From the NCBI RefSeq assembly GCF_027579695.1, contig NC_083586.1:2718501-2782500 (forward strand): 64,000 bases of DNA, read 5' to 3'. This DNA comes from Neoarius graeffei (lineage: Eukaryota > Chordata > Actinopteri > Siluriformes > Ariidae). The notes under the pieces are model-generated. The model made no database searches and was not told where the DNA came from. It saw only the letters and a list, made by a program, of their open reading frames with translations. Positions 51,978-62,700 of this stretch are shown in pieces. Within the stretch, counting starts at the first letter, position 1, and the number at the start of each line of letters is the position of its first letter. The position numbers and the translations under genes were made by a program.

Positions 51978-52805
51978 TCACTGGAGGAGGTAGACGGGCT
52001 CCAGGTAGAGGTAGGGAGGCTGGGGGGGGCTCAGGACTTGGCCGAGTTCTCTCATCCTGTTGTCCAGACGAGTAGAATGTGAGATGAGAGTTTCGAGGTC
52101 ACTTGGGCATCCAATAGAGGCCAGGCCATCCTTGATGGGGTCAGACAGACCATGGTGGAAGGCTGACACCAGGGCAGTCTCGTTCCATCCACTTACTGCT
52201 GCAAGCGTCCGGAACAAGATGGCGTAATCTGCGACACTTCCTCCTTGCCGGATGGACATGAGCTTTCTGGCTGCGTTGATACTGATGTCTGCCTGGTCAA
52301 AGACCTGAAGCATCTCTTCAGTAAATAGTTCAAAATCAGAGCACTCGGGTCCCCGTCTCTGCCAGATAGCTGTTGCCCAAGCTCGTGCCTTACCAGCTAA
52401 CAAGGTTATCACAAAGGCGATCTTGCGGCGATTCGTAGTGTAGGTGGTAGGCTGGAGCTCAAAGGTGAGTTGGCACTGGGTAAGGAACTCCCGGCACTCA
52501 CAGTGCTTGCCATCATACCTCTGTGGTGCAGGAAGGCTGGGTTCGCGAGGTGAAGGAGACAGTGTGGCAGGAAGCACTGGAGCAGGAGCTGGATCAGGAT
52601 GAGGAGATGCAGGCAGAGGTGTCAGCTGTGCCAGGGTTTTCCCAATTTGCTGAAGCAGTTCCTCGTGGCAAACAAGGGCCTCACGTTCGCTGGTGAGCAT
52701 TCATCCATGAGCGTCCATGGTCACTCCGAAGCATGTCAAAGCTGCCATAATTCCCTGAAGGTTGGCCGGGTAGACAGTTGAAGCAGCCTCTGCTGAGTCG
52801 GTCAT
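51978..52805 (-). pseudogene. Chromovirus gag, copy 2
   Basis: Starts at the ATG at 52803-52805, closed by TGA at 52701-52703, then open through the capsid region (PQRYDGKHCECREFL). A frameshift near 52024 removes the normal C-terminus; the zinc knuckle sequence is still present in another frame near 51905. Confidence 0.9.
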
Positions 52806-52806
52806 G

Positions 52807-52817
52807 ATGGAGTCTTT
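52807..52817 (-). promoter_or_regulatory. Self-priming primer-binding site, copy 2
   Basis: Minus strand AAAGACTCCAT, complementary at 10 of 11 positions to ACGGAGTCTTT at 53198-53208. TATA-like box at 53233-53240, 25 nt upstream of the predicted RNA start. Confidence 0.8.
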
Positions 52818-52818
52818 C

Positions 52819-53401
52819 TGTTAGGGTTTTGCTGGGATTCGAACCTGGTTCATTGGTGTGATAATCCAGCAAACCCCCACTAGGCCACTCAAGTGCAGAG
52901 GCGTGAGGCGGAAGTAGAAAAGTATCAAAAAGTTTATTTATAATATTTACAGTCCAAACAAAAATATAATCCAAAAAACGCTCAGAAGATGAAGGGAAAA
53001 ATAAAATATCCAAAAGGTCAAAGTTAAATACAAAAGCAAAAAACTAGAAAAGAAAAGGCAAAATACCAACGCTCAGAAGATCAAAAAACAGTAAACGCAA
53101 AGTCCAAAAAGTCCAAAAAGCAAACCAAAGTGCAAAACCAAAGAGACAACAGCAAGGAACACAGAACAGAGGTAACTGGAGCTAAACATAACAGCACAAA
53201 GACTCCGTGACAAGAGGACTGAACTCAGGGGGTATAAATACACAAAATAAATAGGAAACAGGTGACACTAATGAAAACAGGCAATCAACACCAACACAAA
53301 ACACAGGACACAGTGGCGACCTCTAGAGGCCAAAACAAACATAGACAAAAAACAGGAAATAACAGCAGTCTCTAGAGGCCAAAACAGTCCCAGTCCTAAC
53401 A
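52819..53401 (-). repeat. 5' LTR of chromovirus copy 2
   Basis: 583 bp, TG...CA, TATA at 53233-53240, predicted R start at 53208. Confidence 0.92.
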
Positions 53402-53492
53402 CGGGAAGCTTGTGTGATATGTGTGGAAAGAACAGAGGATAAGAAAATAGGTATGCCCTAATCAAGTCATATTGTAATATCATAGCCAAATA

Positions 53493-53678
53493 ATGCCTGG
53501 TTTAGCCACTGAGCTGAGAGAGCTTATTGAAGGCAGAACTAAATCTAAAAGAAGACACAGAGAAATATTCAAATGGATGCAGAAGAAAAGGCTTCTAAGA
53601 AGACGAATGAGATGCCAAAAATGCAAACACAAGATGAAATTCAAGGAATCAGTTTGTGTGGACAACTATGTATGGTAA
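53493..53678 (+). pseudogene. Merlin transposase exon 1
   Basis: ATG opens PGLATELRELIEG, then a basic stretch, then a zinc-ribbon start CQKCKHKMKFKES. Donor GTAAGT after NYV at 53676-53681. Confidence 0.6.
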
Positions 53679-54070
53679 GTTTTATTTTTATTGCATGAAA
53701 TGAAATTTATTTAATTGTAAGCTATTAAGCTTGCCCAATATATCTTAATTCATGTTAACATTAATTTCTAGAAATACACTACTATACACTACACTACTTA
53801 ATACTAATCTACAAGATCACAACATGTCAAAACTTTGTGAGCTTATAGATCTGCTATTTTCAGAAAAAAATACTGAAAAAAATTCAACACTTTTGAAACA
53901 TATTAACACAATTTTTATGGGGGTTCCTGGCACAAAATATTTTCAGATGGGGTTCATGGCCAAATACACATTAATTTGGGGGTCCTTGACATGAAAATTT
54001 TTGAGAATCACTGCTTTAGCCACTACCCTGGCCTGTGTCATTCTTATCTTTATTTGTATATATCTTCAGG

Positions 54071-54181
54071 GTTTGCAAACACCGTAACCACAGAGGGAAG
54101 AAACAGAAGAGGTCAATTAGACACAAATCTATATTCAGCAAGTCAAAGGTCTCCTTCTTCAACTGGATGAGCTTTGTGTAC
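54071..54181 (+). pseudogene. Merlin transposase exon 2
   Basis: Acceptor CTTCAG before 54071. It encodes VCKHRNHRGKKQKRSIR, then SIFSKSKVSFFNWMSFVYR, which matches the region after the zinc ribbon in ISXO2-like transposases. Donor GTACGC follows. Confidence 0.6.
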
Positions 54182-54584
54182 AGGTACGCTGTGGCATAGG
54201 TATATGATTTTAGTCTGTCTGTCTATGATGAAAAGTGTTTATTTCAATAGAAATACTGTATAACTATGCTGTCATAAACAATAACTGGAGACTATGTAGT
54301 AAAGCTTGTGATTATTATGTTATGGAGCATCTCTAGACTCATGATGATAACAGGTGCTTGGAGTTATTTCACTTTTATGATTTATTTTGCTAAAAGGTGT
54401 AATTTACAGCTTGAATTCTTAACAGCTTAATTATGGAAATATGTTTAATTGCTGTTACTTATGGGATGCTGTGTTGGTCAGCATTAGGCCTGGCGGAGCA
54501 ACATGAGTGTCTGACCCTGCCTCTTGAAGCTCAATGGCAATTGGCTCTCTCAATCTATAGGCTCTGGCCATTAATATTAGAAAT

Positions 54585-55147
54585 CAGGGCTTTGAACCAG
54601 AATTTTTTTCCTATTGGTTTGTTCCGAACAGAAACGGAATTTTAACGTTTCCGGTTTTGGGTTCCACCATTAAATAGACGTTCCCGAACCGGTTAGAACA
54701 AAAAAAATTCGTTCCCGGAATGGTTAATTACGTTCCCTGTCAGCTGTTTAACAAATGGCTATAAAGTTATGTCTCTGTCTCATCCAGCTTAAGCCAAATG
54801 TAGGCTAATTCTATTACAACCTTCATTAAATAAGACAAGAAATAATTCAAAACAATTATTATTTCAAATGTTGGCGATTTGGATTCTCAGTATGTCTTCC
54901 CATCTACACAAACAGAAAAAGTGCCAAAAATGAAAGATAATTCGTTTAGTGTGTTACCAAAGGCTAGTCAGGCCCTATAGAGGGCTACCGCATGACCTTA
55001 CCGCGCCGCGAGATTTTGTTAGGCACCATATTGGAAGACCAAGTACACATCTATGCAAGTACATACATACATAAAACAAACTACACCTGAAATGTAGCCA
55101 GGGCCGGTTCTGCCCTAATCTGGACCCAGGTGCAACATCGCGCAAAC

Positions 55148-55182
<35 letters not shown>

Positions 55183-55954
55183 CCAGTCTAAATCAGGACA
55201 ACCATCACATAACTATAACTATAAACATTTTATATAAACTATTTTAACTAAATGGGCTATAATAAATAAGCCTGCAGGCAGCCACGGCGGGCTGCCTCAG
55301 AAAAGTAACCATTCAATGACACAACTGAAAGCCTGCAGCCACGGCAGGCTGCCTTAAAAAGTAACCATTTGTCCTACCTTAAAACTCGTTTTGCATTTTC
55401 TGCCTCCTTTTTTGTATTTTCAACCCTCCGTTTATTTTCTTTCCTTTTCTGAAAACCCGATTTGTGTCCAGACATTTTGATCTGCTACCAACGAACTAAC
55501 TCGTCAGGTCTCGTCTCTCGAGTCTGCAATGATTCCCGTGGGAAGGGCAACAACTGATACATTTTTACAAACAGCCAATAGGGAGGTTGCATCGTTCAGG
55601 CTCTTCTTTCCTCAGACACTCAGTAATGCACTTACTCACTTATTATCACGTGGAGACATGATAGTAGTCCACCTTCCCGCTCTCTCCATTCAGTCAGCGA
55701 ACGTCACACAGGAAGTGAACCCCAGCGGGTCATAGAAACTTGCGCAGGAGAAGAATGGCTTTTTTATTTGTAGGCTACGGAAACTTTGAGGAACGAAATA
55801 CAAACCGGTATTAACCGGTTACCATTATTTTTAATAAGCGTTTCTGTTCCGGAACATAAAAAATAATAAAGTTTCTGGTTTCGTTTCTGTTCCATGTGAA
55901 ATAGAAAAAGTTCCCGGTTTTCATTTTCGTTCCTTGAACCGGTTCAAAGCCCTG
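54585..55954. mobile_element. Non-autonomous hAT inside Merlin
   Basis: 1370 bp, inverted ends CAGGGCTTTGAACC, target duplication TTAGAAAT (54577-54584 and 55955-55962). Inner copies of GAACCGG / CCGGTT repeats at both ends. It contains a C run then A run at 55147-55179. No transposase. Confidence 0.93.
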
Positions 55955-56179
55955 TTAGAAATAGGATACAAATATCCTACAGTATTATTAGTCCCAAATG
56001 TATTGACAGAGCTCTGTAGAAAATACCACAAAACATGTTTTCCATCATTATTGCTGTTTTTGTCTACACAGTAGTGGACAATTGTCATATCCTGGGGTGC
56101 AGTAGATGCATAGTTTGTGTATCAAACCAAAAAGATCAAAAGAACTGCGGTATAATAATTATTTGCCTTGTTCTATCAG

Positions 56180-56434
56180 ATTTGCACAAGGCCTGCGTCT
56201 ACGTCAAGTGGACATGATCAATGATGACATCTCGGGAAGCTCAGCAACCCTCTCCAAGATGGCTCAAAAGCTGCGAGATGTGTACTCTACTGCGATGGAC
56301 AGATATCAGCAAGCAAGAGGCCAGCACATTGGGGGGCGGCAGCAGTTTGTCACCATTGATGAGAGCCACTTCAGACACAAAAGAAAGGCAAGCAGCAAGC
56401 ACTATTATCAAGATAGTAATGCACATTACCAGTG
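56180..56434 (+). pseudogene. Merlin transposase exon 3 (first catalytic Asp)
   Basis: Acceptor CTATCAG before 56180. It encodes FAQGLRLRQVDMINDDISG, a helical region, then VTIDESHFRHKRK with the first catalytic Asp. Confidence 0.65.
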
Positions 56435-56496
56435 AATGACAGATTATTCATTTTGTTTAAAGAAGAATAATTCCTAATATTTTATGTTTTCAACAG

Positions 56497-56966
56497 TACG
56501 GACAGGGATGAGTGGCTGGTGGCTGGAAGAGGAAGAAGTGGGTGTTTGGGATGCTAGGTGTGAACTGGAGAGGGAGAAGACATGCAAAGCCTGTTCTTCA
56601 CTTAGTTGAGAGAAGAAGAAGAAGGAGAGATCTGGTGCCACTTATAGCTCACCATGTTAAAGTGGGATCTACAATAATAAGTGATGAGTGGCGGGCTTAT
56701 CGCAATGCTTTACCTCAGCTAGGTTACACCCTGTCAATCACAGTGTGTCATATATCGATGCCCAAACAGGTGCACATACTCAGCACATAGAGAGGGCCTG
56801 GAGAATGGTTAAGGAAAATGTGTGGAGATTCAGGGGGAATCGTACAGAGGAGTTACTGATAGACCATCTCAGAGTTATTGAATGGCATGAGTGGCTTGCC
56901 CGTAAGCATCGCAAAGGGCCATTACGATGGATAATCCATGACATTGCTGTGAAGTATGGACATTAA
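56497..56966 (+). pseudogene. Merlin transposase exon 4 (DDE core), frameshifted
   Basis: It encodes KWVFGMLG, VGSTIISDEWRAY (second Asp), then after a one-base loss near 56735 SYIDAQTGAHTQHIERAW (third acidic residue) and a conserved end KGPLRWIIHDIAVKYGH, stop at 56964-56966. IS1595-type transposases perform DDE transposition. Confidence 0.75.
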
Positions 56967-57157
56967 ATGTCTCTGAAATTCTGTTTATCCAATATTTAGC
57001 ACAGAAAGTGCCCAAATCTCATGGGTTTGTATACTGTTGTATACTGCTGTTCTGCCATGTGATGGCTCAGTATGTGTGTTTCGATACATTAAACACAATG
57101 TTCAACATTTCATCTGTGGTGTGTCTTTGGTAAAATACAGTACACAGAAAAGCCTAT

Positions 57158-57232
57158 GGGTGGAACAAGGTTGAAGTACAAAAATTTGATATTTTAAATA
57201 TCAAATTTCTGTACCTTGAAATTATTCCACCC
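57158..57232. repeat. Long imperfect hairpin, conserved in both Merlin copies
   Basis: Palindrome from GGGTGGAAC to ATTCCACCC with about 37-bp arms and an AT-rich centre. The other copy has it at 30915-30994. Confidence 0.8.
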
Positions 57233-57358
57233 ATTTGCCGTTCTACAAAGTTTCACTGGTATTAGTAGATGGTTAACAAACTATTAACAACTGATCTGTA
57301 AAGTGTGAGTTAATATATTAGTTAAGTATTAGTTATTAGCTTATGTATGTTATTGGGA

Positions 57359-57435
57359 CGTTATTCTAAAGTCGCAACTATTCCTCATTTACTAATAGTT
57401 AATAAATGAGGAATAGTTGCAACTTTAGAATAACG
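57359..57435. repeat. Second palindrome in the Merlin 3' region
   Basis: 33-bp arms (57359-57391 and 57403-57435), CGTTATTCTAAAG...CTTTAGAATAACG, one mismatch. Also present in the other copy near 30712-30790. Confidence 0.85.
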
Positions 57436-57755
57436 ATCCAATAACATATATAAACTATTAACTGATACTTGGCAAGTCATTAGTAAGTAATTCACTAATA
57501 GCTTGTTCATGATCTATTACTAGTTTATAAGGTATAGTTATAAATCATTAACATACAGTTAACAAGTCATTTATAACTCATTAACTAACAGTTTATTAAT
57601 AGTCTTTTAACTATCTATAAGGCATCATTATAAATCCTTAACAAACTAGTAACAAACACTTAACAAGTCATTAATAACTCATTAATTAACAGTTTACTAA
57701 TGATCTATTAACTATTATAACTGGTTATAATGGATAGTTATTATAAAGTGTTACC

Positions 57756-58194
57756 AAAATAGGAATGAAATGAAAGTAGGTGTTTTAACACTGCAATAAT
57801 GCTAAGCAATAATGAAGCTACATGAAAAAGAGGGTTTGTGATCACTCTAAACGTATCAAACATGATTGCTGGCGAGCATGTTTTTCAATTTTTTAGAACC
57901 AACATGAAAGAAATCCATGTTTGTCCAACTAAATGAAGCTGGATTTTGGGAAGAGTGAACTGGCCCCTTTAATCATTTCCTTTAAACAGATCAATTAGAC
58001 AGATTTTTAAACAGATTAGGTAGAGTCTGCTTCTTTCAGCTGCTCCCATTAGGACTCACCACAGCAGATCAATTTATGAGCTACATATTTGATTCGGCAT
58101 AGCTTCCCACCCCCAAACACCGGATACAATGTACTCAGGCTTGGGACTAGCACAAAATATGCACTGGCTTGTGCAACCCCAGTGGCTGGTTATT
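57756..58194. other. Stretch without recognised genes
   Basis: AT-rich sequence between the Merlin end and SINE pieces. No gene or repeat unit recognised. Confidence 0.4.
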
Positions 58195-58372
58195 TTTACC
58201 TCGTCTGCATGTCTTTGAACTGTGGAAGGAAACCGGAGCACCCAGAGGAATTCCACACAGATAACATGTAAACTCCACACAGAAAGGCCCCCGTTAGCCA
58301 TGAAGTTCGAACCAAGAACCATTTTGCTGTATGGAAACAGTGCGAATTACTACACCTCCACACCACTCTGAA
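58195..58372 (-). repeat. V-SINE head and core fragment
   Basis: Reverse of the V-SINE core (GCATGTCTTTGAACTGTGG, CACACAGAAAGGCCC) and a degraded tRNA-like head (GAAGTTCGAACCAAGAACC). Tail missing. Confidence 0.8.
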
Positions 58373-58529
58373 AACTGCTCAGAATGTAGTGATTCATTTT
58401 TGATAGCAACACCTCTGATAGTATTTCCAGCTGCAAGCCCAAAAGTACTGGAACAGCAAGGACAATTCTGTTTTGTTTTTTTTTTTTGCTATACACTGAA
58501 GACATTTGCATTTGAGGTCAAAAGTGGGT

Positions 58530-58935
58530 GGCACGGTGGTGTAGTGGTTAGCACTATCATGTCGCAGCAAGAACGTTCTGGGTTTGAGCCCATTGGCCGA
58601 GGGGGGCCTTTCAGTGTGGATTTTGCATGTTCTCCCCGTGCCTGTGTGGGTTTCCTCTGGGTGCTCTGGTTTCCCCCACAGTTCAAAGACATGCAGTTAG
58701 GTTATTATGGGTTAGCCATGGCCTGAGGTTAGGCTGAAGTGTCCTTGAGCAAGGGCACCTAACCCACAACTGCTCCCTGGGTGCTGTAGCATAGCTGCCC
58801 ACTGCTCTGGTTATGTGTGTGTGCTCATTGCTCACTTGTGTGTGCAGGTGGGTGTTCACTGTTCCAGATGCATTAAACGCAGAGTTTAAATTCCACTGTG
58901 TGCTTAAGAATTACATGTGACAATTAAAGGCTTCT
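58530..58935 (+). repeat. Chimeric SINE: V-SINE head and core with a different tail
   Basis: The head and core match V-SINE up to CAGTTCAAAGACATGCAG at 58678-58695. The following sequence (GTCCTTGAGCAAGGGCACC, ACTGCTCCCTGGGTGC) belongs to another common fish repeat rather than to the V-SINE tail. Confidence 0.7.
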
Positions 58936-59049
58936 TGGCTTGCCTTCTAGCTCTGATAGGTCAGAATTTCAGCATTTATTTCTTGATATTTACATCTATA
59001 TAAGTTAACAGAATGGTGTTGGGATTTTTGCACAGTCAAATCCAGAGAC

Positions 59050-59425
59050 TTTCAGGTCAAGTCAAGTCAAGTTTATTTTTATAGCGCTTTTAACAATAAA
59101 CATTGTTGCAAAGCAGCTTCACAGAATTTAACGGCTTAAAACATGGGCTAATTTTATCCCTAATCTATCCTCAATGAGCAAGCCTGTGGTGACAGTGGCA
59201 AGGAAAAACTCCCTCAGATGACATGAGGAAGAAACCTTGAGAGGAACCAGACTCAAAAGGGAATCCATCCTTATTTGGGCAACAACAGACAACATGACTA
59301 TAACATTAACAGTTTTAACATGAAGTCAGTTTCGTTGATGTTATAAACTCTTCATTGATGGAAACTTGAGTGCAAAACTGTTCATGACAACTGTAGTCCT
59401 CAGCCATAAAAGCATTACTGTACAT
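59050..59425 (+). repeat. Abundant fish interspersed repeat
   Basis: Begins with AAGTCAAGTCAAGTTTATT, then TATAGCGCTTTTAACAAT, and contains AACTCCCTCAGATGACATGAGG. It ends with the same segment as 24022-24140. Non-coding. Confidence 0.7.
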
Positions 59426-60361
59426 AGTTTAACAGGGGGAGGTCCCGGTGTCGCGTTGGCAGGGGCAGCCGTCACAGAGCCGTCTACATCATCTCTGTGT
59501 CAGAGTGAGGAGCCGCCGGCTCCTCCTCTCTCTATTGGGGAATCCCTCACGGATTTTCCATTAGAGCAGTTGTGAGATGAGACTCTGCGGCATGCGTTTG
59601 ACCAAGTGAGAGTAATCGATGGTCAAACGCTCCAGCCAAACACAGGACACTGAGACTAAAGAGCAAGTCACGCAGCTTTTGATTCCGAAGAGCTGCCGGG
59701 AATTGGTATTCCAGGCGGCTCACTTTAATCCCATGGCTGGACACTTAGGGCAGGATAAAACACTAGCCCAAATAATGGCCCGGTTCTATCGGCCAGGGAT
59801 TCACGGCGATGTCCATAAGTGATGTACGGTGTGCCGTGAATGCCAGTTAGTAAATCCAGCGACCATTCCAAAACCGCCTTTGCACCCTCTCCCATTAATC
59901 AAGACCCCGTTTGAAAGAATTGGGATGGATCTCATCGGGCCATTAGATCGGTCAACACGAGGGTACCGCTTTATATTAGTTCTGGTGGACTATGTAACGC
60001 GATACCCAGAAGTGGTGCCTCTTCGCAATATCTCAGCATGCAGTACTGCAGAAGCGCTCTGCCGTGTCATCTCCCGAGTTGGAATCCCGAAAGAGATTCT
60101 GACTGGCCAAGGCACCTCGTTTATGTCACGTACACTGAACGAACTGTATGGGTTGTTGGGTATTAAGCCGATCCGCACCAGCATGTATCACCCACAAACG
60201 GACGGTTTAGTTGAACGGTTCAATCGCACCCTCAAGAATATAATTAAAAAATTCATAAGTGAGGACACACGTAATTGGGATAAATGGCTCGAACCCTTGC
60301 TATTTGCAGTGCGAGAGGTCCCCCAAGCCTCCACGGGGTTCTCCCCATTTGAATTGTTATA

Positions 60362-61965
60362 CAGTGGGGCAAAAAAGTATTTAGTCAGCCACCAATTGTG
60401 CAAGTTCTCCCACTTAAAAAGATGAGAGAGGCCTGTAATTTTCATCATAGGTACACTTCAACTATGAGAGACAGAATGGGGGGAAAGAATCCAGGAAATC
60501 ACATTATAGGATTTTTAATTTATTAATTGGTAAATTCCTTGGTAAAATAAGTATTTGGTCACCTACAAACAAGCAAGATTTCTGGCTCTCACAGACCTGT
60601 AACAACTTCTTTAAGAGGCTCCTCTGTCCTCCACTCATTACCTGTATTAATGGCACCTGTTTGAACTCGTTATCAGTATAAAAGACACCTGTCCACAACC
60701 TCAAACAGTCACACTCCAAACTCCACTATGGCCAAGACCAAAGAGCTGTCAAAGGACACCAGAAACAACATTGTAGACCTGCACCAGGCTGGGAAGACTG
60801 AATCTGCAATAGGTAAGCAGCTTGGTGTGAAGAAATCAACTGTGGGAGCAATAATTAGAAAATGGAAGACATACAAGACCACTGATAATCTCCCTCGATC
60901 TGGGGCTCCACACAAGATCTCACCCCGTGGGGTCAAAATGATCACAAGAACGGTGAGCAAAAATCCCAGAACCACACGGGGGGACCTAGTGAATGACCTG
61001 CAGAGAGCTGGGACCAAAGTAACAAAGGCTACCATCAGTAACACACTATGCTGCCAGGGACTCAAATCCTGCAGTGCCAGACGTGTCCCCCTGCTTAAGC
61101 CAGTACATGTCCAGGCCCGTCTGAAGTTTGCTAGAGAGCATTTGGATGATCCAGAAGAGGATTGGGAGAATGTCATATGGTCAGATGAAACCAAAATAGA
61201 ACTTTTTGGTAAAAACTCAACTTGTCGTGTTTGGAGGAGAAAGAATGCTGAGTTGCATCCAAAGAACACCATACCTACTGTGAAGCATGGGGGTGGAAAC
61301 ATCATGCTTTGGGGCTGTTTTTCTGCAAAGGGACCAGGACGACTGATCCATGTAAAGGAAAGAATGAATGGAGCCATGTATCATGAGATTTTGAGCGAAA
61401 ACCTCCTTCCATCAGCAAGGGCATTGAAGATGAAACGTGGCTGGGTCTTTCAGCATGACAATGATCCCAAACACACCACACGGGCAATGAAGGAGTGCCT
61501 TCGTAAGAAGCATTTCAAGGTCCTGGAGTGGCCTAGCCAGTCTCCAGATTTCAACCCCATAGAAAATCTTTTGAGGGAGTTGAAAGTCCGTGTTGCCCAG
61601 CGACAGCCCCAAAACATCACTGCTCTAGAGGAGATCTGCATGGAGGAATGGGCCAAAATACCAGCAACAGTGTGTGAAAACCTTGTGAAGACTTACAGAA
61701 AATGTTTGACCTCTGTCATTGCCAACAAAGGGTATATAACAAAGTATTGAGATGAACTTTTGTTATTGGCCAAATACTTATTTTCCACCATAATTTGCAA
61801 ATAAATTCTTTAAAAATCAGACAATGTGATTTTCTGGATTTTTTTTCTCGTTCTGTCTCTCATAGTTGAAGTACACCTATGATAAAAATTACAGGCCTCT
61901 CTCATCTTTTTAAGTGGGAGAACTTGCACAATTTGTGACTGACTAAATACTTTTTTGCCCCACTG
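60362..61965 (+). mobile_element. Tc1-like transposon, apparently intact
   Basis: 1604 bp with TA duplication (60360-60361 and 61966-61967). The terminal inverted repeats (CAGTGGGGCAAAAAAGTATT) are nearly identical over about 120 bp and continue more loosely to about 200 bp. The transposase frame is open. Nested in a Gmr1-type integrase. Confidence 0.95.
60728..61750 (+). CDS. Tc1-like transposase, 340 residues, uninterrupted
   Basis: N-terminal paired-type helix-turn-helix ([17 protein letters not shown] near residues 18-35) and a second HTH from about residue 60. The linker RSGAPHK replaces the usual GRPR-like hook. Catalytic residues are Asp153 (WSDETK), Asp244 (QHDNDPKH) and Glu279 (NPIENLL), giving the DD34E spacing of Tc1. 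A Gly-rich block [11 protein letters not shown] is present. Length equals the family norm. It cuts and rejoins DNA at TA sites by binding the inverted repeats. Possibly active, although single missense changes cannot be excluded by eye. Confidence 0.92.
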   Translation: MAKTKELSKDTRNNIVDLHQAGKTESAIGKQLGVKKSTVGAIIRKWKTYKTTDNLPRSGAPHKISPRGVKMITRTVSKNPRTTRGDLVNDLQRAGTKVTKATISNTLCCQGLKSCSARRVPLLKPVHVQARLKFAREHLDDPEEDWENVIWSDETKIELFGKNSTCRVWRRKNAELHPKNTIPTVKHGGGNIMLWGCFSAKGPGRLIHVKERMNGAMYHEILSENLLPSARALKMKRGWVFQHDNDPKHTTRAMKECLRKKHFKVLEWPSQSPDFNPIENLLRELKVRVAQRQPQNITALEEICMEEWAKIPATVCENLVKTYRKCLTSVIANKGYITKY

Positions 61966-62259
61966 TATGGGCGTAAGCTGCGCGGCATTCTAGATGTGTT
62001 GCGGGAAAATTGGGAGGAGGGACCTTCACCAAGTGAAAATGAAACCCAATACGTTATTGACCTGCACGCAAAACTCCACACACTCACGCACCTAACTCAG
62101 GAGAGTTTGCGGCAGGCCCAAGAACGACAAACCTGCCTGTACGACAAGGGTATGCACCTTAGGGAGTTTGCACTGGGAGATAAAGTACTCGTACTGTTGC
62201 CCACATCTAGCTCCAAATTGGTCGCCAAGTGGCAAGGACCCTTTGAGGTCACACGGTGA

Positions 62260-62700
62260 GTCGGGGACATTGACTATGAGGTGAGGTGAACGGATAGGGG
62301 TGGGGCGCTACAGATTTACCACCTCAATCTGCTCAAACTCTGGAACGAGGAGGTCCCCGTGGTGTTGGTGTCGGTGGTTCCAGAAAAGGCGGAGCTGGGG
62401 CCGGAAGTTCAAAAGGGAACATTGGCATCACGTACCTCTCCGGTCCCCTGTGGGGACCACCTCTCCCCGACCCAACTCGCGGAGGTTGCCCAGTTGCAGA
62501 CCGAGTTTTCGGACATGTTCTCACCCCTGCCCGGCCGCACCAACCTCATAGAGCACCACATTGAGACGCCCCCGGGGGTGGTAGTGCGTTGCCGCCCTAA
62601 CAGGTTACCCGAACACAAGAAAAAAGTGGTTCAGGAAGAAGTCAAGGCCATGCTCGAAATGGGCATTGTCGAGGAGTCCCACAGTGACTGAAGCAGCCCG
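62260..62700 (+). pseudogene. Gmr1-type linker between integrase and RT
   Basis: Same frame as integrase. TGA at 62287-62289 and 62689-62691. It encodes IYHLNLLKLW, then PLPGRTNLIEHHI and PNRLPEHKKKVVQEE, the start of RT. Confidence 0.8.

Larger units (their letters stand above)
48032..53401 (-). mobile_element. Sushi/Tf1-group chromovirus, copy 2, decayed
   Basis: 5370 bp, same family as copy 1. LTRs 48032-48626 and 52819-53401, target duplication CGGGA (48027-48031 and 53402-53406). Internal lesions are a gag stop, several frameshifts, and deletions of about 20 and 106 bp in pol. At the two codons where copy 1 has TGA, this copy keeps CGA. Confidence 0.95.
53450..57755 (+). mobile_element. 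Merlin-type DNA transposon with nested hAT
   Basis: Carries a broken IS1595/ISXO2-like transposase, the type that defines Merlin in animals. The right end is GTTATTATAAAGTGTTACC. AAAATAGG occurs at the left (53444-53451) and immediately after the right end (57756-57763), a possible 8-bp target duplication, but the left TIR is weak. Another copy of the 3' part is at 30411-31150. A hAT is inserted at 54585-55954. Confidence 0.7.
59450..62256 (+). pseudogene. Gmr1-type integrase, interrupted
   Basis: Zinc-binding HHCC region near 59718-59850 (AAHFNPMAGHLG ... CRECQ), core with first Asp in GMDLIGPL near 59925, the second catalytic position now Gly (LTGQGTSF, codon 60105-60107), and the Glu in LVERFNR near 60210. 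The GPY/F module (VLLPTSSSKLVAKWQGPF) follows after the Tc1 at 62190-62250. Stops at 59573-59575, 59820-59822 and 62257-62259, and a small deletion with frameshift near 59640. Inactive. Confidence 0.85.

Noticed and set aside
56106-56966. Bacterial insertion sequence contamination (IS1595-like transposase)
   Set aside because: The gene has introns with eukaryotic splice sites, lies inside fish repeats and has a second deleted copy at 30411-31150; Merlin explains it.
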